DNA of 39,022 nt from Rhodospirillaceae bacterium (GCA_002686255.1 NZAZ01000020.1:366-39387), one strand, 5' to 3'. Shown: positions 26,355-36,102, counted from the stretch's first letter. Numbers and translations: made by a program. Notes: generated from the sequence alone by a model not told the origin.

Positions 26355-27650
26355 TCAGCCGTCCTCTTCGAGCAGCGATTTCAGCTTTTCCAGGCATTCA
26401 TCGCGGGCGGCGGCGTAATCGCCGTCCTCCCACCAGTCCTCGACCCGGGCCAGAAGCTCCCCTATGCGGGGGCCTTCGGCAACGCCGAGGGCGGCCACGT
26501 CCTCGCCCCGAATCGGGAACACCACGCCCTGCCAGCCATCGCAGGTTTCCAACAGCCCGATCCACGCCTGCGTCCGTCCCGCCGGCAGCCGCGGCGTGAG
26601 CGACAACTCCCCGGCCCAGGCCAGCAGCGCCAGGTCGCGGACCGTATCGGGGCCGAGGCGGCGGAGTGCCCGGTTGACGGCGGCGGCGTCCGCATCGGGG
26701 CCGATATCCGCCGGCGCCGCCGCCAGGGCCGAAAGACGCCGCGCCTGCGGGTTGGAAAGCTTAAACCGGCCGGCCACCGCTTGCGAGCCTTCGGCGCCGG
26801 TGTCCAGCAGCGCCGCCAGCCGGCGCAGCGGATCGGGGGCCACGGAATCGATCTTGATGGCGCCGGTTTCCAGCCACCCGATCATCCTCAGGCGTCCGAC
26901 GTCTCCGGCCTCGGGCAGGATATGGTCGAAAATACCGAGGCCACGCATCAGCACGGTGATGTCGGCGGGCTCCGGCACCAGCAGGATCTTGAACATTTCG
27001 TCGCGGATGCGCTCACCGGAAAGGCCGGGCAGCTTGTTGGCTTGGTCGCGGCAGGCGGCCATGGCGTCCTGGTCGGGGGGCGGGCGCCCAAAAAGGCCGT
27101 AGAAGCGGAAAAACCGGAGCAGCCGGAGCACGTCCTCCTCGATCCTGTCGACGGCCAGGCCGACGAAGCGGATATTGCCGCACGCCAAATCGCCGATGCC
27201 GTCATGGGGGTCGTAGACGTCGCCATCCGGCGTCGCCGACAGCGCGTTGATGGTGAAGTCCCGGCGCTCGGAATCGATCGTCCAGTCGTCGGTGAAGGCG
27301 ACCTTGGCCCGCCGGCCGTCGGTTTTCACGTCGCGGCGCAGCGTCGTGATCTCGAACTTCTTGTCGCCGACGACGGCGGTGACGGTGCCGTGCTCGATAC
27401 CGGTGGGAACGGCCTTGATGCCGGCCTTTTCCAGCAGCCCGATGACGGTCTTAGGCTTATCCGGGGTGCCGATATCGACGTCCTCGACCGGCCGTTGGGC
27501 CATGGCGTCGCGCACGCAGCCGCCGACGAAACGGACCTCGGCGCCATCGGCCGTCAGCGCCTCGACGACGGTCCGGGTTTCGGGCGCCGTCAACCACGGC
27601 TGGGGCGATATCTTGCCGGTCGGGCCATTGGAGGCGTTCAGGGACACCAT
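26355..27650 (-). CDS. cca: CCA tRNA nucleotidyltransferase / poly(A) polymerase family protein
   Basis: The 431-residue product has the class II nucleotidyltransferase head: GGCVRD at 43-48 and the catalytic D57-x-D59 in EDVDIGT, followed by RRDFTINAL and an RRDxR-like helical neck, then a helical C-terminal body. It adds or repairs the 3' CCA of tRNAs; in alphaproteobacteria a single such protein usually does this. It lies 17 bases downstream of the DUF6111 gene and ends the minus-strand cluster that starts at 29192. Confidence 0.92.
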   Translation of the reverse strand: MVSLNASNGPTGKISPQPWLTAPETRTVVEALTADGAEVRFVGGCVRDAMAQRPVEDVDIGTPDKPKTVIGLLEKAGIKAVPTGIEHGTVTAVVGDKKFEITTLRRDVKTDGRRAKVAFTDDWTIDSERRDFTINALSATPDGDVYDPHDGIGDLACGNIRFVGLAVDRIEEDVLRLLRFFRFYGLFGRPPPDQDAMAACRDQANKLPGLSGERIRDEMFKILLVPEPADITVLMRGLGIFDHILPEAGDVGRLRMIGWLETGAIKIDSVAPDPLRRLAALLDTGAEGSQAVAGRFKLSNPQARRLSALAAAPADIGPDADAAAVNRALRRLGPDTVRDLALLAWAGELSLTPRLPAGRTQAWIGLLETCDGWQGVVFPIRGEDVAALGVAEGPRIGELLARVEDWWEDGDYAAARDECLEKLKSLLEEDG

Positions 27651-27667
27651 GAGTTACCTCGGGACCG

Positions 27668-27970
27668 TCAGTCTTTCTTAAAGTACGGCGGCACGATCTT
27701 TCCGTCCTGCAAGCGGGGTGATTGGTATTCGCCGCTGTCGGGGGGCGCGCCCGTCATCAGGGCGAGGGTAGCCAAGCCGCCCAGCATCAGCACGAAACCG
27801 GCGACCAGGCTCCAGAACAATGGCCCGCGCCGCAACCCCGGCAGGTCGCCGTCGCCCCCGCCGTCGTCCCCGCCCCTGGCCATGTGTTTCTTGCGCGCAT
27901 ACCCCACCCAGGCGATGTAGACCAGGGTCGGCAACGCCAAGGGGAGAATGTATGTCAGAAATATCCTCAT
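27668..27970 (-). CDS. DUF6111 family membrane protein
   Basis: The 100-residue protein has two predicted membrane helices (about residues 5-23 and 53-72) separated by a charged, Gly/Asp-rich loop, and a C-terminal tail ending KIVPPYFKKD. It matches the small DUF6111 proteins regularly found between a CoA pyrophosphatase and cca in alphaproteobacteria. Function unknown. It overlaps the upstream nudix gene by four bases. Confidence 0.82.
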   Translation of the reverse strand: MRIFLTYILPLALPTLVYIAWVGYARKKHMARGGDDGGGDGDLPGLRRGPLFWSLVAGFVLMLGGLATLALMTGAPPDSGEYQSPRLQDGKIVPPYFKKD

Positions 27971-28590
27971 GGCTGGTTCCTCAGAACCTCGTAAAGGTTG
28001 ATCAGCACGCTGGCGGTGGCGCCCCAGATATAATAGTCCCCGAAGGGCATGGCATGGAATTCCCGGGTCCGGCCTTCGAACTCGCGGCTATGGCGCTGGT
28101 GGTTGGCCGGATCGAGGAAAAACGAAAGCGGCACCTCGAACACTTCCTCGACCTCTTCGGGGTCGGGGTTGGTTTCGAAAGGCGGCGTCACCAGGGCGAC
28201 GACGGGGGTGATGGAAAAACCGGTCCGGGTCACGTGCCGGTCGAGGCGGCCGACGATTTCCACGTGCCGGCGGTCGAGTCCGACCTCCTCCTCGGTCTCG
28301 CGCAAGGCCGTTTCCTCCGGCGTGTCGTCGCCGGGGTCCATATGGCCGCCGGGAAAGCTGATTTGTCCGGCGTGATGAAGCAGGTGGTCCGTGCGCTGGG
28401 TGAACATCGCCGTCAGGCCGTCCGGGCGGGTCACCAGCGGCACCAGGACGGCGGCCGGGGTCAGGGTCGCGGCCGGCTCCATGCCCGGGTTAAGGTCATG
28501 GTCGCCCCGCGTCGGCGCGCCTTCGGGGACCGGTCTCCGCAGGCGTTCGATGACCTGTTCAGGGCTTAAGGCGGGCGCCGCGCCGGTCAT
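27967..28590 (-). CDS. CoA pyrophosphatase (NUDIX hydrolase)
   Basis: The 207-residue product has the NuCoA motif LLHHAGQISFPGG near 70-82 running into a full NUDIX box (G-x5-E-x7-R-E-x-x-E-E-x-G, residues about 82-104). Members cleave CoA and its derivatives to 3',5'-ADP and phosphopantetheine. It overlaps both neighbours by four bases, marking a tight operon DUF1285-nudix-DUF6111-cca. Confidence 0.92.
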   Translation of the reverse strand: MTGAAPALSPEQVIERLRRPVPEGAPTRGDHDLNPGMEPAATLTPAAVLVPLVTRPDGLTAMFTQRTDHLLHHAGQISFPGGHMDPGDDTPEETALRETEEEVGLDRRHVEIVGRLDRHVTRTGFSITPVVALVTPPFETNPDPEEVEEVFEVPLSFFLDPANHQRHSREFEGRTREFHAMPFGDYYIWGATASVLINLYEVLRNQP

Positions 28591-29192
28591 GGTCCGCCGT
28601 CCAGTTTGCCGAGGGGGAAAAAGGCGCCGCTGCTCCGGACCCCGAAGGAGGGTTCGCCGTTATGCTTTTCCTCAACGCCCAGGGCCACCAACTCGTAATA
28701 GACGGCGCGCGCAATGCGGGCCTCGACGCCACCGTCCATGACCAGATAGGGCGACGGCTCGCCGGTTTCGGGGTCGATGTCGCAACGGATCGGGTGGTCG
28801 CCGTCGACGGTCACAATTTTGTCAACATTGGTCCTGAGACTAATGATTTGCTCGGCGCCGGCGCCTGACGTGGTAAGTTCCACGGCCATGAACGGCGCGT
28901 CCTCGACCTCGATGCGGCCGACCTCGGCCGGGGTGATCAGCCAGTAATCGCCGGCCTCGTCGCGGCGCAGCACGGTGGAAAACAGGCGCACCAGTTCTTT
29001 GCGGCCGATCGGAGAGCCGTGATGGTACCAGACGCCGTTGCGGTCGATGCGCATATCCAGGTCGCCGCAGAGGACCTGTCCGGGCTTGAGCCGGAACCCT
29101 TTCGGCCCCCGGGCCTGGCCATCGGCGGGGGCCGCCGCCGGGTTCCCGGGGAGGGATGACAAACTGTTGGGTTCGTGCGCGTTTTTGCCCAT
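28587..29192 (-). CDS. DUF1285 domain-containing protein
   Basis: The 201-residue product contains the DUF1285 core (C-G-D-L-D-M-R-I-D-R-N-G-V-W-Y-H-H-G-S-P-I-G-R at about 61-83, then F-S-T-V-L-R-R-D-E-A-G-D-Y-W-L-I-T-P). The fold is known from structural genomics but the function is not. I chose ATG at 29192; a longer frame from 29288 would overlap the divergent moxR coding region. The start codons of this gene and moxR are only 28 bases apart. Confidence 0.88.
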   Translation of the reverse strand: MGKNAHEPNSLSSLPGNPAAAPADGQARGPKGFRLKPGQVLCGDLDMRIDRNGVWYHHGSPIGRKELVRLFSTVLRRDEAGDYWLITPAEVGRIEVEDAPFMAVELTTSGAGAEQIISLRTNVDKIVTVDGDHPIRCDIDPETGEPSPYLVMDGGVEARIARAVYYELVALGVEEKHNGEPSFGVRSSGAFFPLGKLDGGP

Positions 29193-29220
29193 ATTATTAT
29201 GTAACCAGGGAGGCGTTGCC

Positions 29221-30243
29221 GTGAAAGCAACAGCCAAAAACAAAGATAAAGCGATACTAGACAATTCGAACCAGCTTATCGACGCCATAGATCAACTGGG
29301 GCGCGACATCGCCGCCGCCCGGGACGGCATCGGCCGTTTAATCTATGGTCAGTCCCGGGTGGTCGAGGAAACCCTGATCACGCTCCTCGCCGGCGGCCAT
29401 CTTCTGTTGATCGGGGTGCCAGGCCTGGGCAAGACGCTGCTGGTGGAAACGCTCGGCACCGTTTTCGGCCTCGATGACCGGCGCGTGCAGTTCACGCCCG
29501 ACCTGATGCCCGCCGACATCCTCGGTTCAGAGGTGCTGGAGGAATCGGAAAAAGGCCGCCGTGCGTTCCGTTTCATCAAGGGCCCGGTGTTCTGCCAGTT
29601 GTTGATGGCCGACGAAATCAACCGTGCCAGCCCGCGCACCCAATCGGCGCTCCTGCAGGCGATGCAGGAGCGCCGGGTGTCCGTGGCCGGCCAATACCAT
29701 GACCTGCCGGTGCCGTTCCATGTACTGGCGACCCAGAACCCGCTGGAGCTGGAAGGCACCTATCCGTTGCCGGAAGCGCAGCTCGACCGCTTTTTCATGC
29801 AGGTGGACGTGGATTACCCGGATTTGGAAGGCGAACGCCAGATCATCGTCAACACCACCGGCACCATCGTGCCCGAACCGGTCCAGGTGATGGACGCCAA
29901 GGCCCTGATCGAGGCGCAAGGCCTCGTCCGCCACGTTCCCGTCGGCGAAAGCGTGGCCGAGGCGATCCTCGAGCTGGTTCGCGCCGGGCGACCGGAAACC
30001 TCCGACATCGAAGACGTGAAAAAGAACGTTTCCTGGGGACCGGGACCCCGGGCCACCCAGGCGTTGATGCTGGGCGTGCGTGCCCGATCGGTGATCGAGG
30101 GCCGCCTGGCCCCCAGCATCGACGACGTGCTGGCGTTGACGCATCCGATCCTGCGCCACCGCATGGCCCTGACCTTCTCCGCCCGGGCGGAAGGGGTCAC
30201 GCTTAGCGGCATCATCGACCGGCTATGTGACCGGATTGCCTGA
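29221..30243 (+). CDS. MoxR family AAA+ ATPase
   Basis: The 340-residue product has Walker A GVPGLGKT at 65-72, Walker B LLMADEINRA near 130, and the MoxR-type segment TQNPLELEGTYPLPEAQLDRFFM. MoxR ATPases act as chaperones for maturation of partner complexes, commonly with DUF58 and von Willebrand-type proteins, which follow here. I chose GTG at 29221 because AGGGAGG lies 7 bases upstream; the frame is open further but has no family match. First gene of a four-gene operon to 36102. Confidence 0.93.
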   Translation: MKATAKNKDKAILDNSNQLIDAIDQLGRDIAAARDGIGRLIYGQSRVVEETLITLLAGGHLLLIGVPGLGKTLLVETLGTVFGLDDRRVQFTPDLMPADILGSEVLEESEKGRRAFRFIKGPVFCQLLMADEINRASPRTQSALLQAMQERRVSVAGQYHDLPVPFHVLATQNPLELEGTYPLPEAQLDRFFMQVDVDYPDLEGERQIIVNTTGTIVPEPVQVMDAKALIEAQGLVRHVPVGESVAEAILELVRAGRPETSDIEDVKKNVSWGPGPRATQALMLGVRARSVIEGRLAPSIDDVLALTHPILRHRMALTFSARAEGVTLSGIIDRLCDRIA

Positions 30244-30288
30244 TAGATTCCCGGCGGCGGCGGTTCCGGCCGAGGTTGGAAAAGCATC

Positions 30289-31200
30289 ATGACGGCGCGC
30301 GGTTCGCTTAGGCATCATTCTTCGGACCTCCACCACAGAGCGGAGGAACTGGCCGCTCACCTGCCGCCGTTGCTGGTCGCCGCCGAACGGGTGGCGGCAA
30401 CCGTTTCACAAGGCGTTCACGGCCGCCGCCGCGTCGGCCAGGGGGAAACCTTTTGGCAGTTCCGGCGTTATGAATTCGGTGATTCCACGCAGTTGATCGA
30501 CTGGCGGCAATCGGCCAAGTCGCAGCCGGTCTACGTCCGCGAGACAGAATGGGAAGCGGCGCAAAGCGTCTGGCTGTGGCGGGACGGATCGCCATCCATG
30601 TCGTATCGGTCGTCCGATAACCTGCGCAGCAAGATCGAACGCGCCGATATGCTTTTGCTGGCCCTGGCGTCGCTTCTGATCCGGGGCGGGGAACACGTGG
30701 CGATCCTGGGCGCCGGCATGCCGCCGGCGACGGGGCGCGGCATGCTGATCCGGTTGTGGTCGATGATCGAGGTCCAGGACAAAAAGGCGGAAACCCTTCA
30801 TGACAGCCTGCCGGCCTTCGAGCCGCTTCCCCGTTACGGCCGCGTCGTGTTGATCGGCGATTTCCTGTCGCCCCTGGAAGAGATCAGGGAAGCGATAGGG
30901 GTTTTCGCCAACCAGGGCGTCCGCGGGCATTTGCTCCAGGTGCTGGACCCGGCGGAAGAAACGCTGCCGTTTTCCGGCCGCGTCCGGTTCGAGGGCATGG
31001 AGGACGAAGGCGACGTATTGATCGGGCGGGTGGAATCCATGCGCGACGACTATCTTCAAGCGTTCCACCGCCACAACCAGAGCCTCGAGGCGCTGGCCAG
31101 GTCGTTCGGCTGGAGTTACGCCGTCCATCATACGGACCACTCTCCGGAAACATCGCTGCTGGCCCTTTACCTGGTGCTGTCGGAAAAGACCGGTGACTGA
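30289..31200 (+). CDS. DUF58 domain-containing protein
   Basis: The 303-residue product has the DUF58 signature H-G-R-R-R-V-G-Q-G-E-T-F-W-Q-F-R-R-Y near 40-57, then G-D-S-T-Q-L-I-D-W-R-Q-S-A-K and a degenerate von Willebrand-A-like half. It lacks obvious membrane segments. DUF58 proteins are the standard partner of MoxR ATPases. The next gene begins three bases after its stop. Confidence 0.93.
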   Translation: MTARGSLRHHSSDLHHRAEELAAHLPPLLVAAERVAATVSQGVHGRRRVGQGETFWQFRRYEFGDSTQLIDWRQSAKSQPVYVRETEWEAAQSVWLWRDGSPSMSYRSSDNLRSKIERADMLLLALASLLIRGGEHVAILGAGMPPATGRGMLIRLWSMIEVQDKKAETLHDSLPAFEPLPRYGRVVLIGDFLSPLEEIREAIGVFANQGVRGHLLQVLDPAEETLPFSGRVRFEGMEDEGDVLIGRVESMRDDYLQAFHRHNQSLEALARSFGWSYAVHHTDHSPETSLLALYLVLSEKTGD

Positions 31201-31203
31201 GCG

Positions 31204-33987
31204 GTGCTGAGCGTCGGCGCCATATCCTTTGCCGCCCCCTTTGCCCTTGCGGCGCTTGTCGCGTTGCCGGTGATCTGGTGGCTGTTGAGGCTGACGCCGC
31301 CGATCCCGACTACGATCCGGTTTCCCCCGGTATGGCTGCTGTTGGGTTTGAAGAGGCGGGAGGAAAGCTCCGCCAAAACCCCCCTGTGGCTTCTGATCCT
31401 GCGCTTGGTTCTGGCGATGGTGATCATCCTCGCGGTGTCGCACCCGTTGTTGAATGCCGGCGCCCGGTTGACCGGCAAGGGGCCGCTGATCGTCATTATC
31501 GACGACGGCTGGGCGGCGGCCGCCCATTGGCCACAGCGCCGGGCGATGCTGAGTGGCCTCGCCGATCAGGCGGAACGCGACTCCCGGCCGGTGGTGGTGG
31601 TGACCACGGCGCCGGTGGAAAACGAAGCGCCGCCGGGGACGATCCGGATGATAGCCGCCGCCGATGCCCGGCGGCTGTTCCATTCCTTGCAGCCCAAACC
31701 CTGGCCCACGGACCGGCAAACGGCGCTGAAACCGTTGTTGGATGCCTTGTCGAAGCCTGGGTCGAAGCCTGGCGGGCTTGCCGATGCCCGGCCGGGAGAC
31801 GTGGTATGGCTGAGCGACGGCCTGCGGGAAGCCCCCGGCGGCAAGACCATGGCCGACCTTGTTCAGCCGTTGCAGCGGCTGGGCGGGGTCACCGTCGTCA
31901 GCGATCCCCTGCCCCGGCTGGCGCCGGTGCTGCGTCCGCCCCGCGCCGAAGGGGGAACCTTGACCCTGAGAGCCGAAAGGGCGTCGCCCGAGGGCGTGGC
32001 GACGGTCTGGGTCCGGGCCCTCGGCGAGGATGGGCGGTTGTTGGCCCGTGAGCCGCTGGCCTTCGCCGCCGGCAAGACCGGCGCCGAGACCGGCTTGACG
32101 TTGCCGACGGAGTTGTTGAACAAGCTGCAACGGTTGGAGATCGAAAACGCCGGCACCGCCGGGGCCGTGGTTCTGACCGACGAACGTTGGCGCCGCCGCC
32201 CGGTGGGGTTGGTTTCCGGGACCGGCGCCACCGGGGATCAACCGCTGTTGAGCGACCTTTATTACCTGGAGCGCGCCCTTAACCCCTTCACCGAAGTCCG
32301 CCACGGCAGCCTGGAAGACCTTTTGAAACGGCCGCTGGCGGTCGCCGTGTTGGCCGATCCCGGACAGTCGGGAAAAACCGTGCGCCAGGCCCTGGAAAAC
32401 TGGATCCGGGCCGGGGGCACCGCCGTCAGGTTCGCCGGACCCCTGTTGGCGAATGAAACCGGCGACGACGGGGCCAGGGACGGAGGCGGGCCATTGTTGC
32501 CGGTGCGCCTGCGCCAGGGGTACCGGGTCATCGGCGGCGCCATGTCGTGGAGCGAGCCGGCGAAGCTGGCAACCTTCGAAGCCGCGAGCCCCTTCCACGG
32601 CCTTGCCGTTCCCGGCGACGTGACCGTCAAACGTCAGGTGCTGGCCCAGCCGGCCCTCGATCTGGCGGAGAAAACCTGGGCCCGCCTCGACGATGGAACG
32701 CCTTTGGTGACCGCGGAACGGCGCGGCAAGGGCTGGCTGGTGCTGGTCCACACCACCGCCAACGCCCAGTGGTCGAACCTGCCGCTTTCCGGCCTGTTCG
32801 TTGATATGTTGCGGCGCCTGGTGGCGCTGAGCCAAGGCGTCGTCGCCAAGGCCGCCGGTCCGCCACTGGACCCTCTTTCCACCCTCGACGGCTTCGGCCG
32901 TCTGGGGCCGGCCATCGCCAGCGCCCGGTCCATACCCGCCGAGGCATTCGGGAAAACCCGGGTATCGGCGGCGCACCCGCCCGGCTATTACGGACAAAAA
33001 ACGGCCCGAAGGGCGCTCAACCTGTCGGCGGGCCTGGTATCGCCGATCCCCATCGGGCCGCTGCCCGGCGGCGTTTCCCGGGCCGAATACGGCAAGACCC
33101 AGGAAACCGATCTCAGGCCCTGGCTGTTGACCTTGGCCCTGGTGCTGGCGCTGGTCGATTTCGCCGCCAGCCTGAGCCTTCGGGGACTGTTGCATTTCCG
33201 GCCCTGGGTTGGCCCGGTGACGGGGCTGGCGCTTGTGCTGGCGCCGGGCGCGGCCGGCGTGGCCCGGGCCGGCAACCATGCCGGCGCCGATTCCTTCGCT
33301 TTGGGCAACTCTCTGGAAACCCGGCTCGCCTATGTCATAACCGGAAACAGCCAGGTCGACGAAACCAGCCGCGCCGGCCTGACCGGGCTCAACACCATCC
33401 TCAAACGCCGAACCGCGGCCGAATTGGGGCCGCCGCAAGGGGTCGACCCGGCCGTCGACGAACTGGCGTTCTTTCCGCTTTTGTATTGGCCGGTGACGGC
33501 CGACAGCGTCCTCGCCACCGATGCCGCCAAGGCCCGGGTCAACGAATACCTGAAAAACGGCGGCACCATCCTGTTCGACACCCGGAACGCCGGCGGCGGC
33601 GCCGATGTCTCGGCGCTTCGGCGTTTGGCGCGGGGGCTGGATATTCCGCCGTTGGTGCCGATACCGCCGGACCATGTATTGACCCGTTCTTTTTACTTGA
33701 TCCGGGAATTCCCCGGCCGCTGGACCGGCGGCACCCTTTGGGTCGAGCGGGCCGGCGAACGGGTCAATGACGGGGTTTCGCCGGTGATTGCCGGCGGCCA
33801 CGACTGGGCCGCCGCCTGGGCCACGGACGACGCCGGGCGCCCCCTGTACCCGGTGGTGCCGGGCGGTGAGAGGCAACGGGAAATGGCGTTCCGGTTTGGG
33901 ATCAACCTGATCATGTACACCCTGACCGGAAACTACAAAGCCGACCAGGTTCACCTGCCGGCCATCCTCAAGAGGCTGGGCAAATGA
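31204..33987 (+). CDS. BatA-like N-terminal / DUF4159 membrane protein
   Basis: The 927-residue product starts (GTG) with the BatA-type membrane region (PFALAALVALPVIWWLLRLTPP, then IRFPPVWLLLGLK) and a second helix near 62-80. A long middle part carries a GATase-like or vWA-like fold, another hydrophobic stretch lies near 640-690, and the C-terminal ~230 residues are DUF4159 (YVITGNSQVDETSRAGLTGL, then FFPLLYWPV and FDTRN). A 12-base tandem duplication at 31750-31773 gives S-K-P-G-S-K-P-G. Its place after moxR-DUF58 suggests one membrane-associated complex of unknown client. Confidence 0.88.
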   Translation: MLSVGAISFAAPFALAALVALPVIWWLLRLTPPIPTTIRFPPVWLLLGLKRREESSAKTPLWLLILRLVLAMVIILAVSHPLLNAGARLTGKGPLIVIIDDGWAAAAHWPQRRAMLSGLADQAERDSRPVVVVTTAPVENEAPPGTIRMIAAADARRLFHSLQPKPWPTDRQTALKPLLDALSKPGSKPGGLADARPGDVVWLSDGLREAPGGKTMADLVQPLQRLGGVTVVSDPLPRLAPVLRPPRAEGGTLTLRAERASPEGVATVWVRALGEDGRLLAREPLAFAAGKTGAETGLTLPTELLNKLQRLEIENAGTAGAVVLTDERWRRRPVGLVSGTGATGDQPLLSDLYYLERALNPFTEVRHGSLEDLLKRPLAVAVLADPGQSGKTVRQALENWIRAGGTAVRFAGPLLANETGDDGARDGGGPLLPVRLRQGYRVIGGAMSWSEPAKLATFEAASPFHGLAVPGDVTVKRQVLAQPALDLAEKTWARLDDGTPLVTAERRGKGWLVLVHTTANAQWSNLPLSGLFVDMLRRLVALSQGVVAKAAGPPLDPLSTLDGFGRLGPAIASARSIPAEAFGKTRVSAAHPPGYYGQKTARRALNLSAGLVSPIPIGPLPGGVSRAEYGKTQETDLRPWLLTLALVLALVDFAASLSLRGLLHFRPWVGPVTGLALVLAPGAAGVARAGNHAGADSFALGNSLETRLAYVITGNSQVDETSRAGLTGLNTILKRRTAAELGPPQGVDPAVDELAFFPLLYWPVTADSVLATDAAKARVNEYLKNGGTILFDTRNAGGGADVSALRRLARGLDIPPLVPIPPDHVLTRSFYLIREFPGRWTGGTLWVERAGERVNDGVSPVIAGGHDWAAAWATDDAGRPLYPVVPGGERQREMAFRFGINLIMYTLTGNYKADQVHLPAILKRLGK
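31750..31773 (+). repeat. 12-base tandem duplication inside the DUF4159 gene
   Basis: TCGAAGCCTGGG at 31750-31761 is repeated as TCGAAGCCTGGC at 31762-31773, adding four residues in frame (KPGS twice). It has the look of a recent slippage event. Confidence 0.7.
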
Positions 33988-34017
33988 CCGCGCTCCTGCC
34001 GCGAAGGGTTTTGAACC

Positions 34018-36102
34018 ATGGCTGACAGCCTTTCCCTGGCGCCGATGGTTCCGGCCGCGTTGATCGCGGTGTTGGCGGCCGTGGGCCTCGGGCTTGCCGG
34101 GGTGGCGATGGTCAAGGGCGGCGGCGGATGGGCGCTTCGCGTCCTGGCGCTGGCGGTTCTGGTGGCGGCGCTGGCCAATCCGCTGGCGGTTCGCGAAGAG
34201 CACGAACCCCAGCGCGACGTCGCTTTGATCGCCATCGACAGGACATCCAGCCAGGGGGTCGGCGGGCGTAGGGCGGAAACGGCGGCGGCGCTTAAATCCA
34301 TCAGCGAAGGACTGGCGCGGTTCGAGGGCCTGGAGGTCCGCACCATCGAGATCACCGACGACGGCGCCCTCAGCACCGACGGGGACGCCGCCGGCGACAA
34401 AGGCACGCGGTTGTTCGGGGCCCTGGCCCAAGCGGCGGGTGAAATCCCGCGTAAGCGTTTTGCCGGCGCCGTTCTGATCACCGACGGACAAATCCACGAC
34501 GTGCCGGCGGCGCCCCCGGTGCCGGGCCCGGTTCATGTGTTGCTGACCGGCAAGCCCGGGGAATCGGACCGCCGGCTGGTGATCGAACAGACGCCCGGTT
34601 ACGGAATCGTCGGCAAGGAAGTCACCATCCGTTACCGGGTCGAGGACCGTCGGGCCGAAAAAGCGAAAGGGTTCGGGGCCAACCTGGCACGGGTGCGGAT
34701 GGGCTACGACGATAACCAGGAAAGAATCGCCCAAACCCCGGTCGGCAAAAGCGACCAGTTCACTTTCACCCTCGATCACGCCGGGCCGACGGTGGTCGAG
34801 CTTGAGGTCGATGCCGCCCCGGGAGAACTTTCGACCCTCAACAACCGGACGCTAATCAGCATCAACGGGGTCCGGGACCGGCTCCGGGTGTTGCTGGTTT
34901 CGGGACAACCCCACGCCGGTGAGAGGACATGGCGCAATCTGCTCAAATCCGACCCGTCCGTGGACCTGATTCATTTCACCATCCTTAGGCCGCCGGAAAA
35001 GGACGACTTCACGCCGCTTCGGGAGCTGGCGTTGATCGCTTTTCCCATCCAGGAACTGTTCGAGACCAAGCTCCGGGAATTCGACCTCATCGTTTTCGAC
35101 CGCTACGTGGTCCGCGACGTGCTGCCGCCGTCGTATTTGCGCAATATCGTCAACTTCGTGAACGAAGGCGGGGCGCTGTTGTTGGCGGTGGGGCCCGAAT
35201 TCGCGTCGCTGAGGTCGCTTTACCAGACGCCCCTGGGCAAGGTGATGCCGGCGGCGCCGACCGGGAAAGTGCTGGAACGGGGGTTCCGGCCGCGGCTCAC
35301 CGATATCGGCTATCGTCACCCGGTGACCGCGGGCCTGCCCAGAAACGGCACGAAAATTCCCGAGTGGGGGCGCTGGTTCCGCCACATCGAGGCGGTGCCC
35401 AAGAGCGGCCGGGTATTGATGCAGGGCGTGGACGGCAAACCGCTGTTGCTTTTGCAACGCGTCGGCAAAGGCCGGGTGGCGCAGATCCTCAGCGACCATA
35501 TCTGGCTTTGGGCCCGCGGTTTCGAGGGCGGCGGTCCGCAGGCGGAGTTGCTGCGCCGTCTCGCCCATTGGCTGATTAAGGAACCGGATCTGGAGGAAGA
35601 GGGCCTGAAGGCCGAAATCCGCGACGGTCGCCTGATTGTCCGCCGCCGCAGCCTCGAGGAGGAAACGCCGGAAATCACCGTCACCACGCCGTCCGGAATG
35701 ACGCGGACGTTGAGCATCGAAAAAGACGGCGGCGGCAGGCGGGCGGCGTTGGATGTCAAGGAAACCGGCCTTTATAAGGTCACCGACGGCACCCGGACGG
35801 CCCTGGCCACCAAGGGCGCCCTTAATCCGCTTGAATTTCAGGACCTGCGCGCCAGCGCCGACCGCGTCCTTGCCGTGGTCAAGGCTTCCGGCGGCGGCAT
35901 CCACTGGATCGCCAACGGCGTGCCCGAACTCCGGCGCACGCGGCCCGGGCGGGACTCCGCCGGCCGCGGTTGGATCGGCTTTATCGCCAACAAGTCCTTC
36001 GTCGTTTCCGGCTTGGCCCAGGCGCCGCTGCTGCCCGGGTTTTTGGTTTTGATCCTGGTGATGGGCGGCCTGATGATGGCCTGGTACAAGGAAGGGCGCT
36101 AG
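34018..36102 (+). CDS. Large membrane protein of the MoxR operon (vWA-like / glutamine-amidotransferase-like)
   Basis: The 694-residue product has two N-terminal membrane helices (about 9-32 and 38-58) and one near 664-688. The region after residue 70 (V-A-L-I-A-I-D-R-T-S-S-Q) resembles a degenerate von Willebrand-A strand. Residues about 285-480 look like a class I glutamine amidotransferase-like fold (D-L-I-V-F-D-R-Y, then F-V-N-E-G-G-A-L-L-L-A-V-G) without a visible catalytic Cys. It lies 30 bases after the DUF4159 gene. Such proteins usually close moxR-DUF58-DUF4159 operons; the biochemical role is not known. Confidence 0.82.
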   Translation: MADSLSLAPMVPAALIAVLAAVGLGLAGVAMVKGGGGWALRVLALAVLVAALANPLAVREEHEPQRDVALIAIDRTSSQGVGGRRAETAAALKSISEGLARFEGLEVRTIEITDDGALSTDGDAAGDKGTRLFGALAQAAGEIPRKRFAGAVLITDGQIHDVPAAPPVPGPVHVLLTGKPGESDRRLVIEQTPGYGIVGKEVTIRYRVEDRRAEKAKGFGANLARVRMGYDDNQERIAQTPVGKSDQFTFTLDHAGPTVVELEVDAAPGELSTLNNRTLISINGVRDRLRVLLVSGQPHAGERTWRNLLKSDPSVDLIHFTILRPPEKDDFTPLRELALIAFPIQELFETKLREFDLIVFDRYVVRDVLPPSYLRNIVNFVNEGGALLLAVGPEFASLRSLYQTPLGKVMPAAPTGKVLERGFRPRLTDIGYRHPVTAGLPRNGTKIPEWGRWFRHIEAVPKSGRVLMQGVDGKPLLLLQRVGKGRVAQILSDHIWLWARGFEGGGPQAELLRRLAHWLIKEPDLEEEGLKAEIRDGRLIVRRRSLEEETPEITVTTPSGMTRTLSIEKDGGGRRAALDVKETGLYKVTDGTRTALATKGALNPLEFQDLRASADRVLAVVKASGGGIHWIANGVPELRRTRPGRDSAGRGWIGFIANKSFVVSGLAQAPLLPGFLVLILVMGGLMMAWYKEGR

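Noticed and set aside
30406-34779. 1457-codon open frame on the minus strand opposite DUF58, DUF4159 and the next gene
   Set aside because: It is the antisense shadow of three convincing plus-strand genes in GC-rich DNA, is very rich in Arg, Pro, Gly and Gln, and shows no family match or ribosome-binding site.
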